Shown here: in pieces, positions 51,189 to 59,098 of the stretch
How the letters are laid out: each line of letters begins with the position of its first letter
Numbering within the stretch: position 1 is the stretch's first letter
Assembly (NCBI RefSeq): GCF_032918005.1
Contig: NZ_CP136628.1
Location: 6,681,501 to 6,745,500, forward strand
Direction of reading: 5' to 3'
DNA length: 64,000 nucleotides
Source: Bradyrhizobium sp. NDS-1
Lineage (GTDB): Bacteria > Pseudomonadota > Alphaproteobacteria > Rhizobiales > Xanthobacteraceae
Translations under genes and position numbers: made by a program
The notes under the pieces: generated by a model
What the model was told of the DNA's origin: nothing
The model's input: only the letters and a program-made list of their open reading frames with translations
Databases searched by the model: none

Positions 51189-52586
51189 CTACATCGCCTT
51201 GACGATGTTCTCGGTGACCTTCTTGGCGTCGCCGAGCAGCATCATGGTGTTGTCGCGATAGAACAGCGGATTGTCGATGCCGGCGTAACCCGAGGCGAGC
51301 GAGCGCTTGATGAACATCACGGTGCCGGCCTTCCAGACCTGAAGCACGGGCATGCCGTAGATCGGCGAGGTCTTATCCTCTTCGGCCGCCGGGTTGGTGA
51401 CGTCGTTGGCGCCGATCACGAAGGCGATGTCGGCCTGCGCGAATTCGGAGTTGATGTCCTCGAGCTCGAACACCTCGTCATAGGGCACGTTGGCTTCGGC
51501 GAGCAGCACGTTCATGTGACCGGGCATGCGGCCGGCAACCGGGTGAATGGCGTATTTCACCTCGACGCCTTCCTTCTTCAGGATGTCGCCCATCTCGCGC
51601 AGCGCATGCTGGGCCTGCGCCACCGCCATGCCGTAGCCGGGCACGATGATGACCTTCTGCGCGTTCTTCATGATGAAGGCCGCATCGTCCGCCGAGCCGA
51701 GCTTGGCGGGCTTCTGCTCGCCCGTGCCGCCGCCGGCCGCGGCGGTCTCGCCGCCGAAGCCGCCGAGGATGACCGAGATGAAGGACCGGTTCATCGCGTG
51801 GCACATGATGTAGGACAGGATCGCACCGCTTGATCCGACCAGCGCGCCGGTGATGATCAGCGCCGAATTGCCGAGCGTGAAGCCGATGCCGGCCGCAGCC
51901 CAGCCGGAGTAGGAGTTCAGCATCGAGATCACGACCGGCATGTCAGCGCCGCCGATCGGGATGATCATCAGCACGCCGAGCACCAGCGCGATGATTGTGA
52001 TCAGCCAGAAATCGACCGCACTGCCGGAACGAACCAGGCCGAAAATGAAGAACACCAGCGCCAACGCAAGCACGATGTTGATGATGTGGCGGAACGGCAG
52101 GATGATCGGCGCGCCGCTCATGCGCGCGGACAGCTTCAGGAACGCAATCACCGAGCCGGTGAAGGTCAGCGCGCCGATGGCGACGCCGAGCGACATTTCG
52201 ATCAGGCTGGAGGCATGGATGTTGCCGGGCGTGCCGATGTCGAACGCCTCGGGCGCGTAGAACGCGCCGGCGGCGACCAGCACGGCGGCCATGCCGACCA
52301 GCGAGTGGAAGGCCGCGACCAGTTCCGGCATCGAGGTCATCGGCACGCGGCGCGCGATCACCGCGCCGATGGCGCCACCAATGGCGATGCCGAGGATCAC
52401 CAGGATCCAGGCGACTCCGTCCGCCGGCGGATGACTGGCGAGCGTGGTCGCGACCGCGATGCCCATGCCGATCATGCCGAACAAATTGCCCTGGCGCGAC
52501 GTCGCCGGGCTCGACAGCCCGCGCAGCGACAGGATGAACAGCACTCCCGCCACGAGATACAAAAATGCAGAGAGGTTGGCGCTCAT
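51189..52586 (-). CDS. pntB: NAD(P) transhydrogenase subunit beta
   Basis: 465 aa. Eight to nine membrane helices (domain II) precede the NADP(H)-binding domain III, with VIIVPGYGMAVAQAQHALRE and FVIGANDVTNPAAEEDKTSP as signatures. It binds NADP(H) and, with PntAA and PntAB, uses the proton gradient to make NADPH from NADH. Last gene of pntAA-pntAB-pntB; 38 bases separate it from pntAB. Confidence 0.95.
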   Translation of the reverse strand: MSANLSAFLYLVAGVLFILSLRGLSSPATSRQGNLFGMIGMGIAVATTLASHPPADGVAWILVILGIAIGGAIGAVIARRVPMTSMPELVAAFHSLVGMAAVLVAAGAFYAPEAFDIGTPGNIHASSLIEMSLGVAIGALTFTGSVIAFLKLSARMSGAPIILPFRHIINIVLALALVFFIFGLVRSGSAVDFWLITIIALVLGVLMIIPIGGADMPVVISMLNSYSGWAAAGIGFTLGNSALIITGALVGSSGAILSYIMCHAMNRSFISVILGGFGGETAAAGGGTGEQKPAKLGSADDAAFIMKNAQKVIIVPGYGMAVAQAQHALREMGDILKKEGVEVKYAIHPVAGRMPGHMNVLLAEANVPYDEVFELEDINSEFAQADIAFVIGANDVTNPAAEEDKTSPIYGMPVLQVWKAGTVMFIKRSLASGYAGIDNPLFYRDNTMMLLGDAKKVTENIVKAM

Positions 52587-52624
52587 CTCAGGTCCCCATT
52601 ATCCCATCAGCCCGAGGTGGCCGC

Positions 52625-52942
52625 TTACTTGGCTTTCTTCTTGTACATCGCCAGCATGCGCTGGGTGACAAGGAAGCCGCCAAAAATGTTCACGCAGGCA
52701 AAGACGAGCGCGACGAAGCCGAAGCCGCGCGCCCAGCCCGAGCCGCTCGAAACCATGCCGACGCCGACCGCGAGAAGCGCACCGACCACGATCACCGAGG
52801 AGATCGCGTTGGTCACGCTCATCAGCGGGGTGTGCAGCGCCGGCGTCACCGACCACACCACGAAATAACCGACGAAGACGGCGAGGACGAAGATCGACAG
52901 CCGGAAGACGAAGGGGTCGACGACCTGTGCAACATGCTCCAT
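52625..52942 (-). CDS. pntAB: NAD(P) transhydrogenase subunit alpha, membrane part
   Basis: 105 aa with about three helices: [40 protein letters not shown] and the last near [20 protein letters not shown]. This is the separate alpha-2 (PntAB) subunit of the three-polypeptide transhydrogenase of alphaproteobacteria. It lies 12 bases after pntAA. Confidence 0.94.
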   Translation of the reverse strand: MEHVAQVVDPFVFRLSIFVLAVFVGYFVVWSVTPALHTPLMSVTNAISSVIVVGALLAVGVGMVSSGSGWARGFGFVALVFACVNIFGGFLVTQRMLAMYKKKAK

Positions 52943-52954
52943 GGCGATCTCTCC

Positions 52955-54082
52955 TTATGCCTTCGGCTGGAAGTTCGGGTGGATGACGGCGCCGTCTTTC
53001 GTGAGCGCGGTCGCCTTGACCAGCTCGTCGTCCCAATTGACGGCGAGCTTCTTCTCTGTCTTGTCGACCATGGTCTCGATGAAAGAGAACAAGTTGCGCG
53101 CATAGAGGCTGGAGGCCGAGGCCGCGACGCGGCCGGCGACGTTGGTGTAGCCGACGATCTTGATGCCATCGAGATCGACGACCTCGCCCGGCTTCGCGCC
53201 TTCGACATTGCCGCCGCGCTCGACGGCGAGGTCGACCAGCACCGAGCCCGGCTTCATCGACTTGACCATCTCGGCGCTGACCAGCTTCGGCGCCGGCCGG
53301 CCCGGAATCAGCGCGGTGGTGATCACGATGTCCTGTTTCTTGATGTGCTCGGCGGTGAGCGCGGCCTGCTTGGCCTGATACTCCTTGGACATCTCCTTGG
53401 CGTAGCCGCCGGCGGTCTGGGCGTTCTTGAACTCCTCGTCCTCGACGGCGAGGAATTTTGCGCCGAGCGATTCGACCTGTTCCTTCGTCGCAGGCCGCAC
53501 GTCGGTCGCGGTCACGACGGCGCCGAGGCGGCGCGCGGTCGCGATGGCCTGGAGGCCGGCGACGCCGACACCCATCACGAAGACCTTCGCGGCGGGCACG
53601 GTGCCGGCCGCCGTCATCATCATCGGGAAGGCGCGGCCGAAGGCCTCGGCGCCCTCGATCACGGCGCGGTAACCAGCAAGGTTCGCCTGCGAAGACAGCA
53701 CGTCCATCACCTGCGCGCGCGTGATGCGCGGCATCAGCTCCATCGCGAAGGCGGAGACACCGGCATCGGCGATCGTCTTCAGCGCGGCCTCGTTGCCGTA
53801 GGGATCCATGATGGCGATGACGAGCGCGCCACGCTTGTACTGCGACAGCTCCGAGGCCTCGGGGCGCTTCACCTTGATGATAATGTCGGCGTCTTTCAGC
53901 GCGTCCGCGCTGACGGTGGCGCCTACGGCGGTGAATTCGGAATCCGGCAGGCCCGATTTGATGCCGGCGCCCGGCTCGACGGCAATCTCGGCGCCCAACG
54001 CCTTAAACTTCTTCACCGTATCAGGCGAAGCGGCGACCCGCGGCTCCGACGGATCGATTTCCTTGGCAACGGCGATCTTCAT
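52955..54082 (-). CDS. pntAA: NAD(P) transhydrogenase subunit alpha, NAD-binding part
   Basis: 375 aa, alanine dehydrogenase/PNT fold. The N-terminal MKIAVAKEIDPSEPRVAASP and the NAD-binding KVFVMGVGVAGLQAIATARR with GAVVTATDVRPATKEQVESL are diagnostic for domain I of transhydrogenase. It binds NAD(H) in the cytoplasm. First gene of the pnt operon. Confidence 0.95.
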   Translation of the reverse strand: MKIAVAKEIDPSEPRVAASPDTVKKFKALGAEIAVEPGAGIKSGLPDSEFTAVGATVSADALKDADIIIKVKRPEASELSQYKRGALVIAIMDPYGNEAALKTIADAGVSAFAMELMPRITRAQVMDVLSSQANLAGYRAVIEGAEAFGRAFPMMMTAAGTVPAAKVFVMGVGVAGLQAIATARRLGAVVTATDVRPATKEQVESLGAKFLAVEDEEFKNAQTAGGYAKEMSKEYQAKQAALTAEHIKKQDIVITTALIPGRPAPKLVSAEMVKSMKPGSVLVDLAVERGGNVEGAKPGEVVDLDGIKIVGYTNVAGRVAASASSLYARNLFSFIETMVDKTEKKLAVNWDDELVKATALTKDGAVIHPNFQPKA

Positions 54083-54221
54083 AGGCCCTCCGGCGGCGCG
54101 GGACAGCGCGCGCGCAAAACTAAGCGTTACTCCCGCAGCGTTCGATACCGGTTTTGGGACCGGCTTAGATGCAAATATTCTGGGCAGTGGCTGCCGCTGG
54201 CGTGTGCAGCCTGCCGACAGT

Positions 54222-54374
54222 TCAGGTCAGGAAGATCGCCATCAGAATGACGATGAGCGCGACCGAGGCCGTGCCGTACTTCACCAGCTTGATGAAGCCC
54301 TCATAGGTCTGCTCGTGGGCAACGTAATCGTTGCCGTCGGCGGTGGTGTACGCCACTTCGCTATGGTCAGCCAT
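54222..54374 (-). CDS. aa3-type cytochrome c oxidase subunit IV
   Basis: 50 aa from the ATG at 54374 (GGGGA upstream). MADHSEVAYTTADGNDYVAH precedes EQTYEGFIKLVKYGTASVAL and a single helix ending in IFLT. The sequence matches the alphaproteobacterial aa3 oxidase subunit IV (CoxIV) pattern, D-Y-x-x-H-E-x-T-Y-x-x-F. It stabilises aa3 cytochrome c oxidase. Lies 139 bases upstream of pntAA on the same strand. Confidence 0.85.
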   Translation of the reverse strand: MADHSEVAYTTADGNDYVAHEQTYEGFIKLVKYGTASVALIVILMAIFLT

Positions 54375-54471
54375 GTATTGTCCCCAGTCTAAAGTCGAAT
54401 TCTTGGGCTGGGATACCGCAAAGCTTCGGGCAGGGCAACGGCACCTGGACGCGGTTTTCCCGCAAATCGGG

Positions 54472-54867
54472 TCATTTGGAATTCCAATTGTCCCGGATCC
54501 AGCGCGCGAGGCTTTCCTCGCTGACTTCGCCGGCGGCAAGGGACAGGACAATAGTGGCCGCTTCCGCTGGATCGGGAATAAAGGCAGCACCGTTCTTGTG
54601 CAGAAAGACCATCATCGCCATGAAAGCGATGCGCCTGTTTCCATCGACGAATGCATGATTTTTCGCAAGGCCGAATGCGTATGCTGCAGCGAGTTCGTCC
54701 ATCGACGCCTGCTCACAGCGCCATTTGGTGACCGGCCACTCCAGCGCGGAGCGTAGCATGCCTTCGTCGCGCAATCCTGGCGCCCCGCCAAAACGGCGAA
54801 GTTGCCGGCCATGAATTGCGACGGCCTGCTCGTAAGCGATCCAGAGCGGCCCCTGAAGATCGCTCAT
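54472..54867 (-). CDS. doc: Death-on-curing (Doc/Fic) family toxin
   Basis: 131 aa. The Fic/Doc motif is HAFVDGNRRIAFMAMMVFLH with His71 as catalytic base and Asn77 in the GN position. The N-terminal LRDEGMLRSALEWP segment is typical of Doc. Doc-type proteins phosphorylate EF-Tu and stop translation; activity here is inferred. It lies 12 bases after the AbrB-type antitoxin gene, the usual antitoxin-first order. Confidence 0.9.
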   Translation of the reverse strand: MSDLQGPLWIAYEQAVAIHGRQLRRFGGAPGLRDEGMLRSALEWPVTKWRCEQASMDELAAAYAFGLAKNHAFVDGNRRIAFMAMMVFLHKNGAAFIPDPAEAATIVLSLAAGEVSEESLARWIRDNWNSK

Positions 54868-54879
54868 GCGCGCAGCCGG

Positions 54880-55113
54880 CTATTTTGCAAGCGCGGCGAG
54901 CGTGTCGCGATACTTGTCCATCAGCTCGTCGGCAATTTCCATTGTCCGCCCGAAGTCGGGATCGTAAGGCAACAGCTGGAAACCACCGCCGGGTAATTCC
55001 ACGATGTGCAATTGCTGCCCGCGCTTGAGATCGAGCCGTTGCATCAATTCACGAGGCAGCAATAGCCCGTCCGAATTGCCGATCTTCTTGATCTCGATTT
55101 TCATGGCCGACAT
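54880..55113 (-). CDS. AbrB/MazE/SpoVT-type antitoxin
   Basis: 77 aa from the ATG at 55113; the ATG at 55104 (MKIEIKKIGNSDG) is an alternative. The swapped-hairpin DNA-binding fold is shown by IEIKKIGNSDGLLLPRELMQ and RLDLKRGQQLHIVEL. The C-terminal part (DFGRTMEIADELMDKYRDTL) probably binds and blocks the toxin. A perfect 18-bp palindrome lies 7 bases upstream of the ATG at 55113 and is the probable autoregulatory operator. Confidence 0.88.
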   Translation of the reverse strand: MSAMKIEIKKIGNSDGLLLPRELMQRLDLKRGQQLHIVELPGGGFQLLPYDPDFGRTMEIADELMDKYRDTLAALAK

Positions 55114-55120
55114 CTACCGC

Positions 55121-55138
55121 GTTATACATATGTATAAC
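55121..55138. promoter_or_regulatory. 18-bp perfect palindrome, toxin-antitoxin operator
   Basis: GTTATACATATGTATAAC is a perfect 9+9 palindrome and unusually AT-rich for this DNA. It overlaps the expected -10 (TATACAT) immediately before the antitoxin start, a classic arrangement for repression by the AbrB-type antitoxin dimer. Confidence 0.75.
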
Positions 55139-55189
55139 ATGACAAACGGCCGGTTGAACAGATGTTTTACGGACGTCGCCCGGCTCCCC

Positions 55190-57127
55190 TCAGCCCATCG
55201 CCTCCAGCTCGTCGATCATCCCCGCGATGACGCTGAGCCCGCCGTCCCAGAACTTAGGGTCCTTGGCATCCAATCCGAACGGGCGCAGCAGCTCGGAATA
55301 ATGCTTGGTGCCGCCGGCCGCGAGCATGTCGAGATAGCGCTCGGCAAAACCCTCGGCCGCGTTCTCGTAGACCGCATAGAGCGAGTTCACCAGGCAATCG
55401 CCGAAGGCATAGGCGTAGACGTAGAACGGCGAATGGATGAAGTGCGGGATGTACATCCAGTAGTTCTCGTAGCCTGCCTTGATCTCGATGGCCGGCCCCA
55501 GGCTCTCGCCCTGCACCGACAGCCAGATCTCGCCGAGCCGCGTCGCGGTGAGCTCGCCGTTCTTGCGCTCGGTGTGGACCGCGCGCTCGAACGAATAGAA
55601 CGCGATCTGGCGCACCACGGTGTTGATCATGTCCTCGACCTTGCCGGCCAGCAGCGCCTGGCGCTGCTTGGCGCTCTTGGTCTGCGCGAGCAGCCGCCGG
55701 AAGGTCAGCATCTCCCCGAACACGCTCGCGGTCTCGGCCAGCGTCAGCGGCGTCGGCGCCATCAGCGCGCCGTTCTTCGCCGCCAGCACCTGATGCACGC
55801 CATGGCCGAGCTCATGGGCGAGCGTCATCACGTCGCGCGGCTTGCCCTGGTAGTTCATCAGCACATAAGGGTGCGCCGACGGCGTGGTCGGATGCGAGAA
55901 AGCGCCCGGCACCTTGCCCGGGCGCACCGGCGCGTCGATCCAGCGATCGGTGAAGAAACGCTCGGCGATGTCGGCCATCCTGGGCGAGAAGCCGCGGTAG
56001 GCCGTCAGCACCATGTTGCGTGCATCGGGCCAGCCGATGATGTCGGTCGCGGCAAAGGGCAGCGGCGCGTTGCGGTCCCAGTATGCGAGCCGCTTCTTGC
56101 CGAACCACTTCGCCTTGAGCGCGTAATAGCGATGCGACAGCTTTGGATAGGCCGCGCGCACGGAAGCGACCAGCGCATCCACCACCTCGCGTTCGACGCG
56201 GTTGTTCAGATGGCGGGAATCCGCGACGTCCTTGAAGCCGCGCCAGCGGTCGGAGATGTCCTTGTCCTTGGCGAGCGTATTGGTGATCAGCGCAAAGGTA
56301 CGCTCATTGGCCTTGAAGGTCTTGGCCAGCGCCTCCGCTGCGGCCTTGCGCTTGGCACCGTCGCGGTCCTGCAACAGATTGAGCGTCGGCTCGATCGCCA
56401 GCTCCTTGGACCCGACCTTGAAGCGCAGGCTGGAGATGGTCTGGTCGAACAGCCGGTTGAAGGCGGAATAGCCGGTCTGCGCCTTCTCCAGGAAGAGCTG
56501 CTCTAGCTTGTCGTCGAGCTGATACGGCTTCTCCTTGCGGAGATCCTCGATCCACGGACGGTAGTACGCGAGCTCGGGCGTTTGCATCGCGTGGTTCAAA
56601 ATATCGTCATCGACGCGATTGAGCTCGAGCGCGAAGAACAACAGATGCGTGGACGCGGCCGTCAGCCGCTCGGAGACATCCCCGTAAAACTTTGAAATCT
56701 TGGGGTCCACGCTGTCACCGGCATGGATGAGGCCGGCATAGGAGCCGAGACGGCCGGCGAGATCGTCGATCGCCTCATAGCGTCGCACCGCCTCCGCGAG
56801 CCATTTTCCGCCATCTTCGTTTGCTGTCCCTGTCGCCAGCTTGCCCTTGTAGTCGGTCTCGAACGCGACACAGTCGGCATCCATCTTTTCGAGATCGCGC
56901 GCCACTTCCGGCGCATCGATCCCGGAATAAAGATCAGCCAGGTTCCACTCCGGAAGCTTGCCGGTCTTGCTCGCAGGCTTTGCCGACGAAGATCTGGCGA
57001 GTGACGTTTTGGAGGACTTTGCCTTGGCTGGAGTTTTCTTGGCGGCAGATTTCTTGACGGCGGATGCTTTAGCGGCAGGCTTGCGGAGAGCGTGCTTTTC
57101 AAGAGCGTTCTTGGAGCGCGAAGTCAT
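55190..57127 (-). CDS. pepF: M3 family oligoendopeptidase F with basic N-terminal tail
   Basis: 645 aa. Zinc site HELGH at residues 438-442 (TLAHELGHGVHQVLA), followed by the Glu-containing LTLAETASVFGEML. These are PepF/M3B signatures. The core starts at LPEWNLADLYSGIDAPEVAR (about residue 58). The first 57 residues contain 14 Lys and 3 Arg with Ala/Ser/Pro, resembling a histone-H1 tail, and are not part of the catalytic fold. PepF degrades short peptides in the cytoplasm. The tail's role is unknown. Confidence 0.93.
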   Translation of the reverse strand: MTSRSKNALEKHALRKPAAKASAVKKSAAKKTPAKAKSSKTSLARSSSAKPASKTGKLPEWNLADLYSGIDAPEVARDLEKMDADCVAFETDYKGKLATGTANEDGGKWLAEAVRRYEAIDDLAGRLGSYAGLIHAGDSVDPKISKFYGDVSERLTAASTHLLFFALELNRVDDDILNHAMQTPELAYYRPWIEDLRKEKPYQLDDKLEQLFLEKAQTGYSAFNRLFDQTISSLRFKVGSKELAIEPTLNLLQDRDGAKRKAAAEALAKTFKANERTFALITNTLAKDKDISDRWRGFKDVADSRHLNNRVEREVVDALVASVRAAYPKLSHRYYALKAKWFGKKRLAYWDRNAPLPFAATDIIGWPDARNMVLTAYRGFSPRMADIAERFFTDRWIDAPVRPGKVPGAFSHPTTPSAHPYVLMNYQGKPRDVMTLAHELGHGVHQVLAAKNGALMAPTPLTLAETASVFGEMLTFRRLLAQTKSAKQRQALLAGKVEDMINTVVRQIAFYSFERAVHTERKNGELTATRLGEIWLSVQGESLGPAIEIKAGYENYWMYIPHFIHSPFYVYAYAFGDCLVNSLYAVYENAAEGFAERYLDMLAAGGTKHYSELLRPFGLDAKDPKFWDGGLSVIAGMIDELEAMG

Positions 57128-57254
57128 TGTGTGGGAAACCTGTGTTCAACAATCGCGACGGCGGGCTGGGGCATCAAGGTTTAAGAGTGCGTTAATCGGC
57201 TTCGGCCAGAGTGCCCCGATTCGAGACAGATAGTAGTAGCGTGCGGGGAACACC

Positions 57255-58751
57255 ATGGCTGCCAGTATTTTGATCGCCGACGACGACGCCGTAGCTCGCC
57301 GGCTGGTCGAGAACATGGTGCAGAAATGCGGCTATGAGACGGTCGTCGTGGATTCCGGCGACGCCGCGATCGCCGCCCTCACCGCCCCCGATGCAGCGCC
57401 GATCGATGCCGTCATCCTCGATCTCGTGATGCCCGGCCTCGACGGCATGGGCGTGCTGGCGAAGATCCGTGACGCCGGCCTCAGCGTCCCAGTCATCGTG
57501 CAGACCGCCCATGGCGGCATCGACAACGTGATTTCGGCGATGCGCGCCGGTGCGGCCGATTTCGTGGTCAAGCCGGTCGGTGTGGAGCGGCTTCAGGTCT
57601 CCTTGCGCAATGCGCTCAACGCCTCCGCGCTCAAGGGCGAATTGCAGCGCATCCGGCACAGCCGCGAGGGTCGGCTGACCTTCTCGGACATCATCACCCG
57701 CTCCGAAGCGATGGCCGGCGTGATGCGCGCCGCGCAGAAGGCGGCAAACTCCGCGATTCCCGTTCTGATCGAAGGCGAGTCCGGCGTCGGCAAGGAGCTG
57801 TTCGCGCGCGCCATCCATGGCAGCGGCGAGCGCAAGGCAAAGCCGTTCGTCGCGGTCAATTGCGGCGCGATCCCCGACAACCTCGTCGAGTCCATTCTGT
57901 TCGGCCACGAAAAGGGGGCTTTCACCGGCGCCACCGAGCGGCACATGGGCAAATTCGTCGAAGCTCATGGCGGCACGTTGTTTCTGGACGAGGTCAGCGA
58001 GCTGCCGCTCACTGCGCAGGTCAAGCTGCTGCGCGCGCTCCAGGAAGGCGCGGTCGAGGCCGTCGGCGGCCGCAAGCCTGTCAAGGTCGACGTCCGCATC
58101 GTCTCGGCGACCAATCGCCGGCTGCTGGAGCGGGTGAAACAGGGACACTTCCGCGAAGACCTGTTCTATCGCCTGCACGTGCTGCCGCTGACGATCCCCT
58201 CGCTCCGGGCCCGGCGCGAGGACGTCCCGCATCTGCTCCGGCATTTCCTGGCGCGCTTTGCCGCCGAAGAGAACCGCCAGATCACCGGCATCAGCGGCGA
58301 GGCCATGGCACATCTCGCCCAACTCGACTGGCCCGGCAACATCCGCCAGCTCGAAAACGCCGTCTACCGTGCGGTGGTGATGAGCGAGGGCGATCAGCTC
58401 GGTCTTGGCGACTTCCCTCTGCTGGCATCGCAGCCGCATCCCGCAACCGAGATTCCGACCGCTCCGCTGATGCTCGAGCCGGCGGCGACCCCTTCAATGG
58501 TATCGGGGAATGAAATACCCATCGCGCCGCTCCCGGCCGCGGGAACTCTTGCCATGCTGACCCCGACCGGCGATGTCCGCGCACTCGAGGACATGGAGAA
58601 CGAGATCATCCGCTTCGCGATCTCGCATTATCGCGGCCAGATGTCCGAGGTGGCCCGCCGCCTCAAAATCGGCCGGTCCACCCTCTATCGCAAACTCGAC
58701 GAGGCCGGGGTTCCCGGGCATGGCGGCAAAAGCGGTGAAGAGACGCACTGA
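57255..58751 (+). CDS. NtrC-type sigma-54 response regulator
   Basis: 498 aa. REC domain (1-120) with D10, D11 and phospho-acceptor D56 (VILDLVMPGLDG). AAA+ domain (about 150-385) with Walker A GESGVGKE and the sigma-54 contact motif GAFTGA. Fis-type HTH at the end (MSEVARRLKIGRSTLYRKLD). It activates sigma-54 promoters when phosphorylated. No histidine kinase gene is adjacent, so it is an orphan here. A Pro/Ala-rich linker (about 395-445) precedes the HTH. Target genes unknown. Confidence 0.93.
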   Translation: MAASILIADDDAVARRLVENMVQKCGYETVVVDSGDAAIAALTAPDAAPIDAVILDLVMPGLDGMGVLAKIRDAGLSVPVIVQTAHGGIDNVISAMRAGAADFVVKPVGVERLQVSLRNALNASALKGELQRIRHSREGRLTFSDIITRSEAMAGVMRAAQKAANSAIPVLIEGESGVGKELFARAIHGSGERKAKPFVAVNCGAIPDNLVESILFGHEKGAFTGATERHMGKFVEAHGGTLFLDEVSELPLTAQVKLLRALQEGAVEAVGGRKPVKVDVRIVSATNRRLLERVKQGHFREDLFYRLHVLPLTIPSLRARREDVPHLLRHFLARFAAEENRQITGISGEAMAHLAQLDWPGNIRQLENAVYRAVVMSEGDQLGLGDFPLLASQPHPATEIPTAPLMLEPAATPSMVSGNEIPIAPLPAAGTLAMLTPTGDVRALEDMENEIIRFAISHYRGQMSEVARRLKIGRSTLYRKLDEAGVPGHGGKSGEETH

Positions 58752-59098
58752 GCCTCATGCGAACGGAGGTTCGCGGGGCGATGCGAGACCGGCAGTAAGC
58801 CGTTCGCAAGACGATAGAATTCGACTGCGCCCTGAACCGTGACTTGGAAGTGACAGACACAGGGAAAAGCGCGTGGGACAAGCGCACAATCCGTTGCCAA
58901 GAGGCGCCCTTGAAGTCAGTTTGGCGTGAGTTGTCCCGGTTAGCGCTGGCTGCAAATCCGGGGCCTGTATATCGTCTGCGTATGAATCGTTGCGTGCAGG
59001 CGTGCAACTTTCGAGAGGCCGGCGCGATTTAGCCGAAACTCATAGGCGAAAAACGAAGCTGTTCCACGAGGGACAGTTCACCCGAGGGGTGCGACACA
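58752..59098 (+). other. 347-base intergenic region before the L,D-transpeptidase gene
   Basis: No gene is supported; frames here are short and their codon use is unlike that of neighbours. A small hairpin GCGAAC-GGAG-GTTCGC (58759-58774) follows the regulator stop. The rest presumably contains the promoter and leader of the transpeptidase gene. No sigma-54 (GG-N10-GC) element was identified with confidence. Confidence 0.4.

Noticed and set aside
54376..54400. TCTAAAG and AATTCTT near the cox subunit IV gene as an ICE
   Set aside because: The arms are in the wrong order and spacing for TTTAGAA-N3-TTCTAAA.
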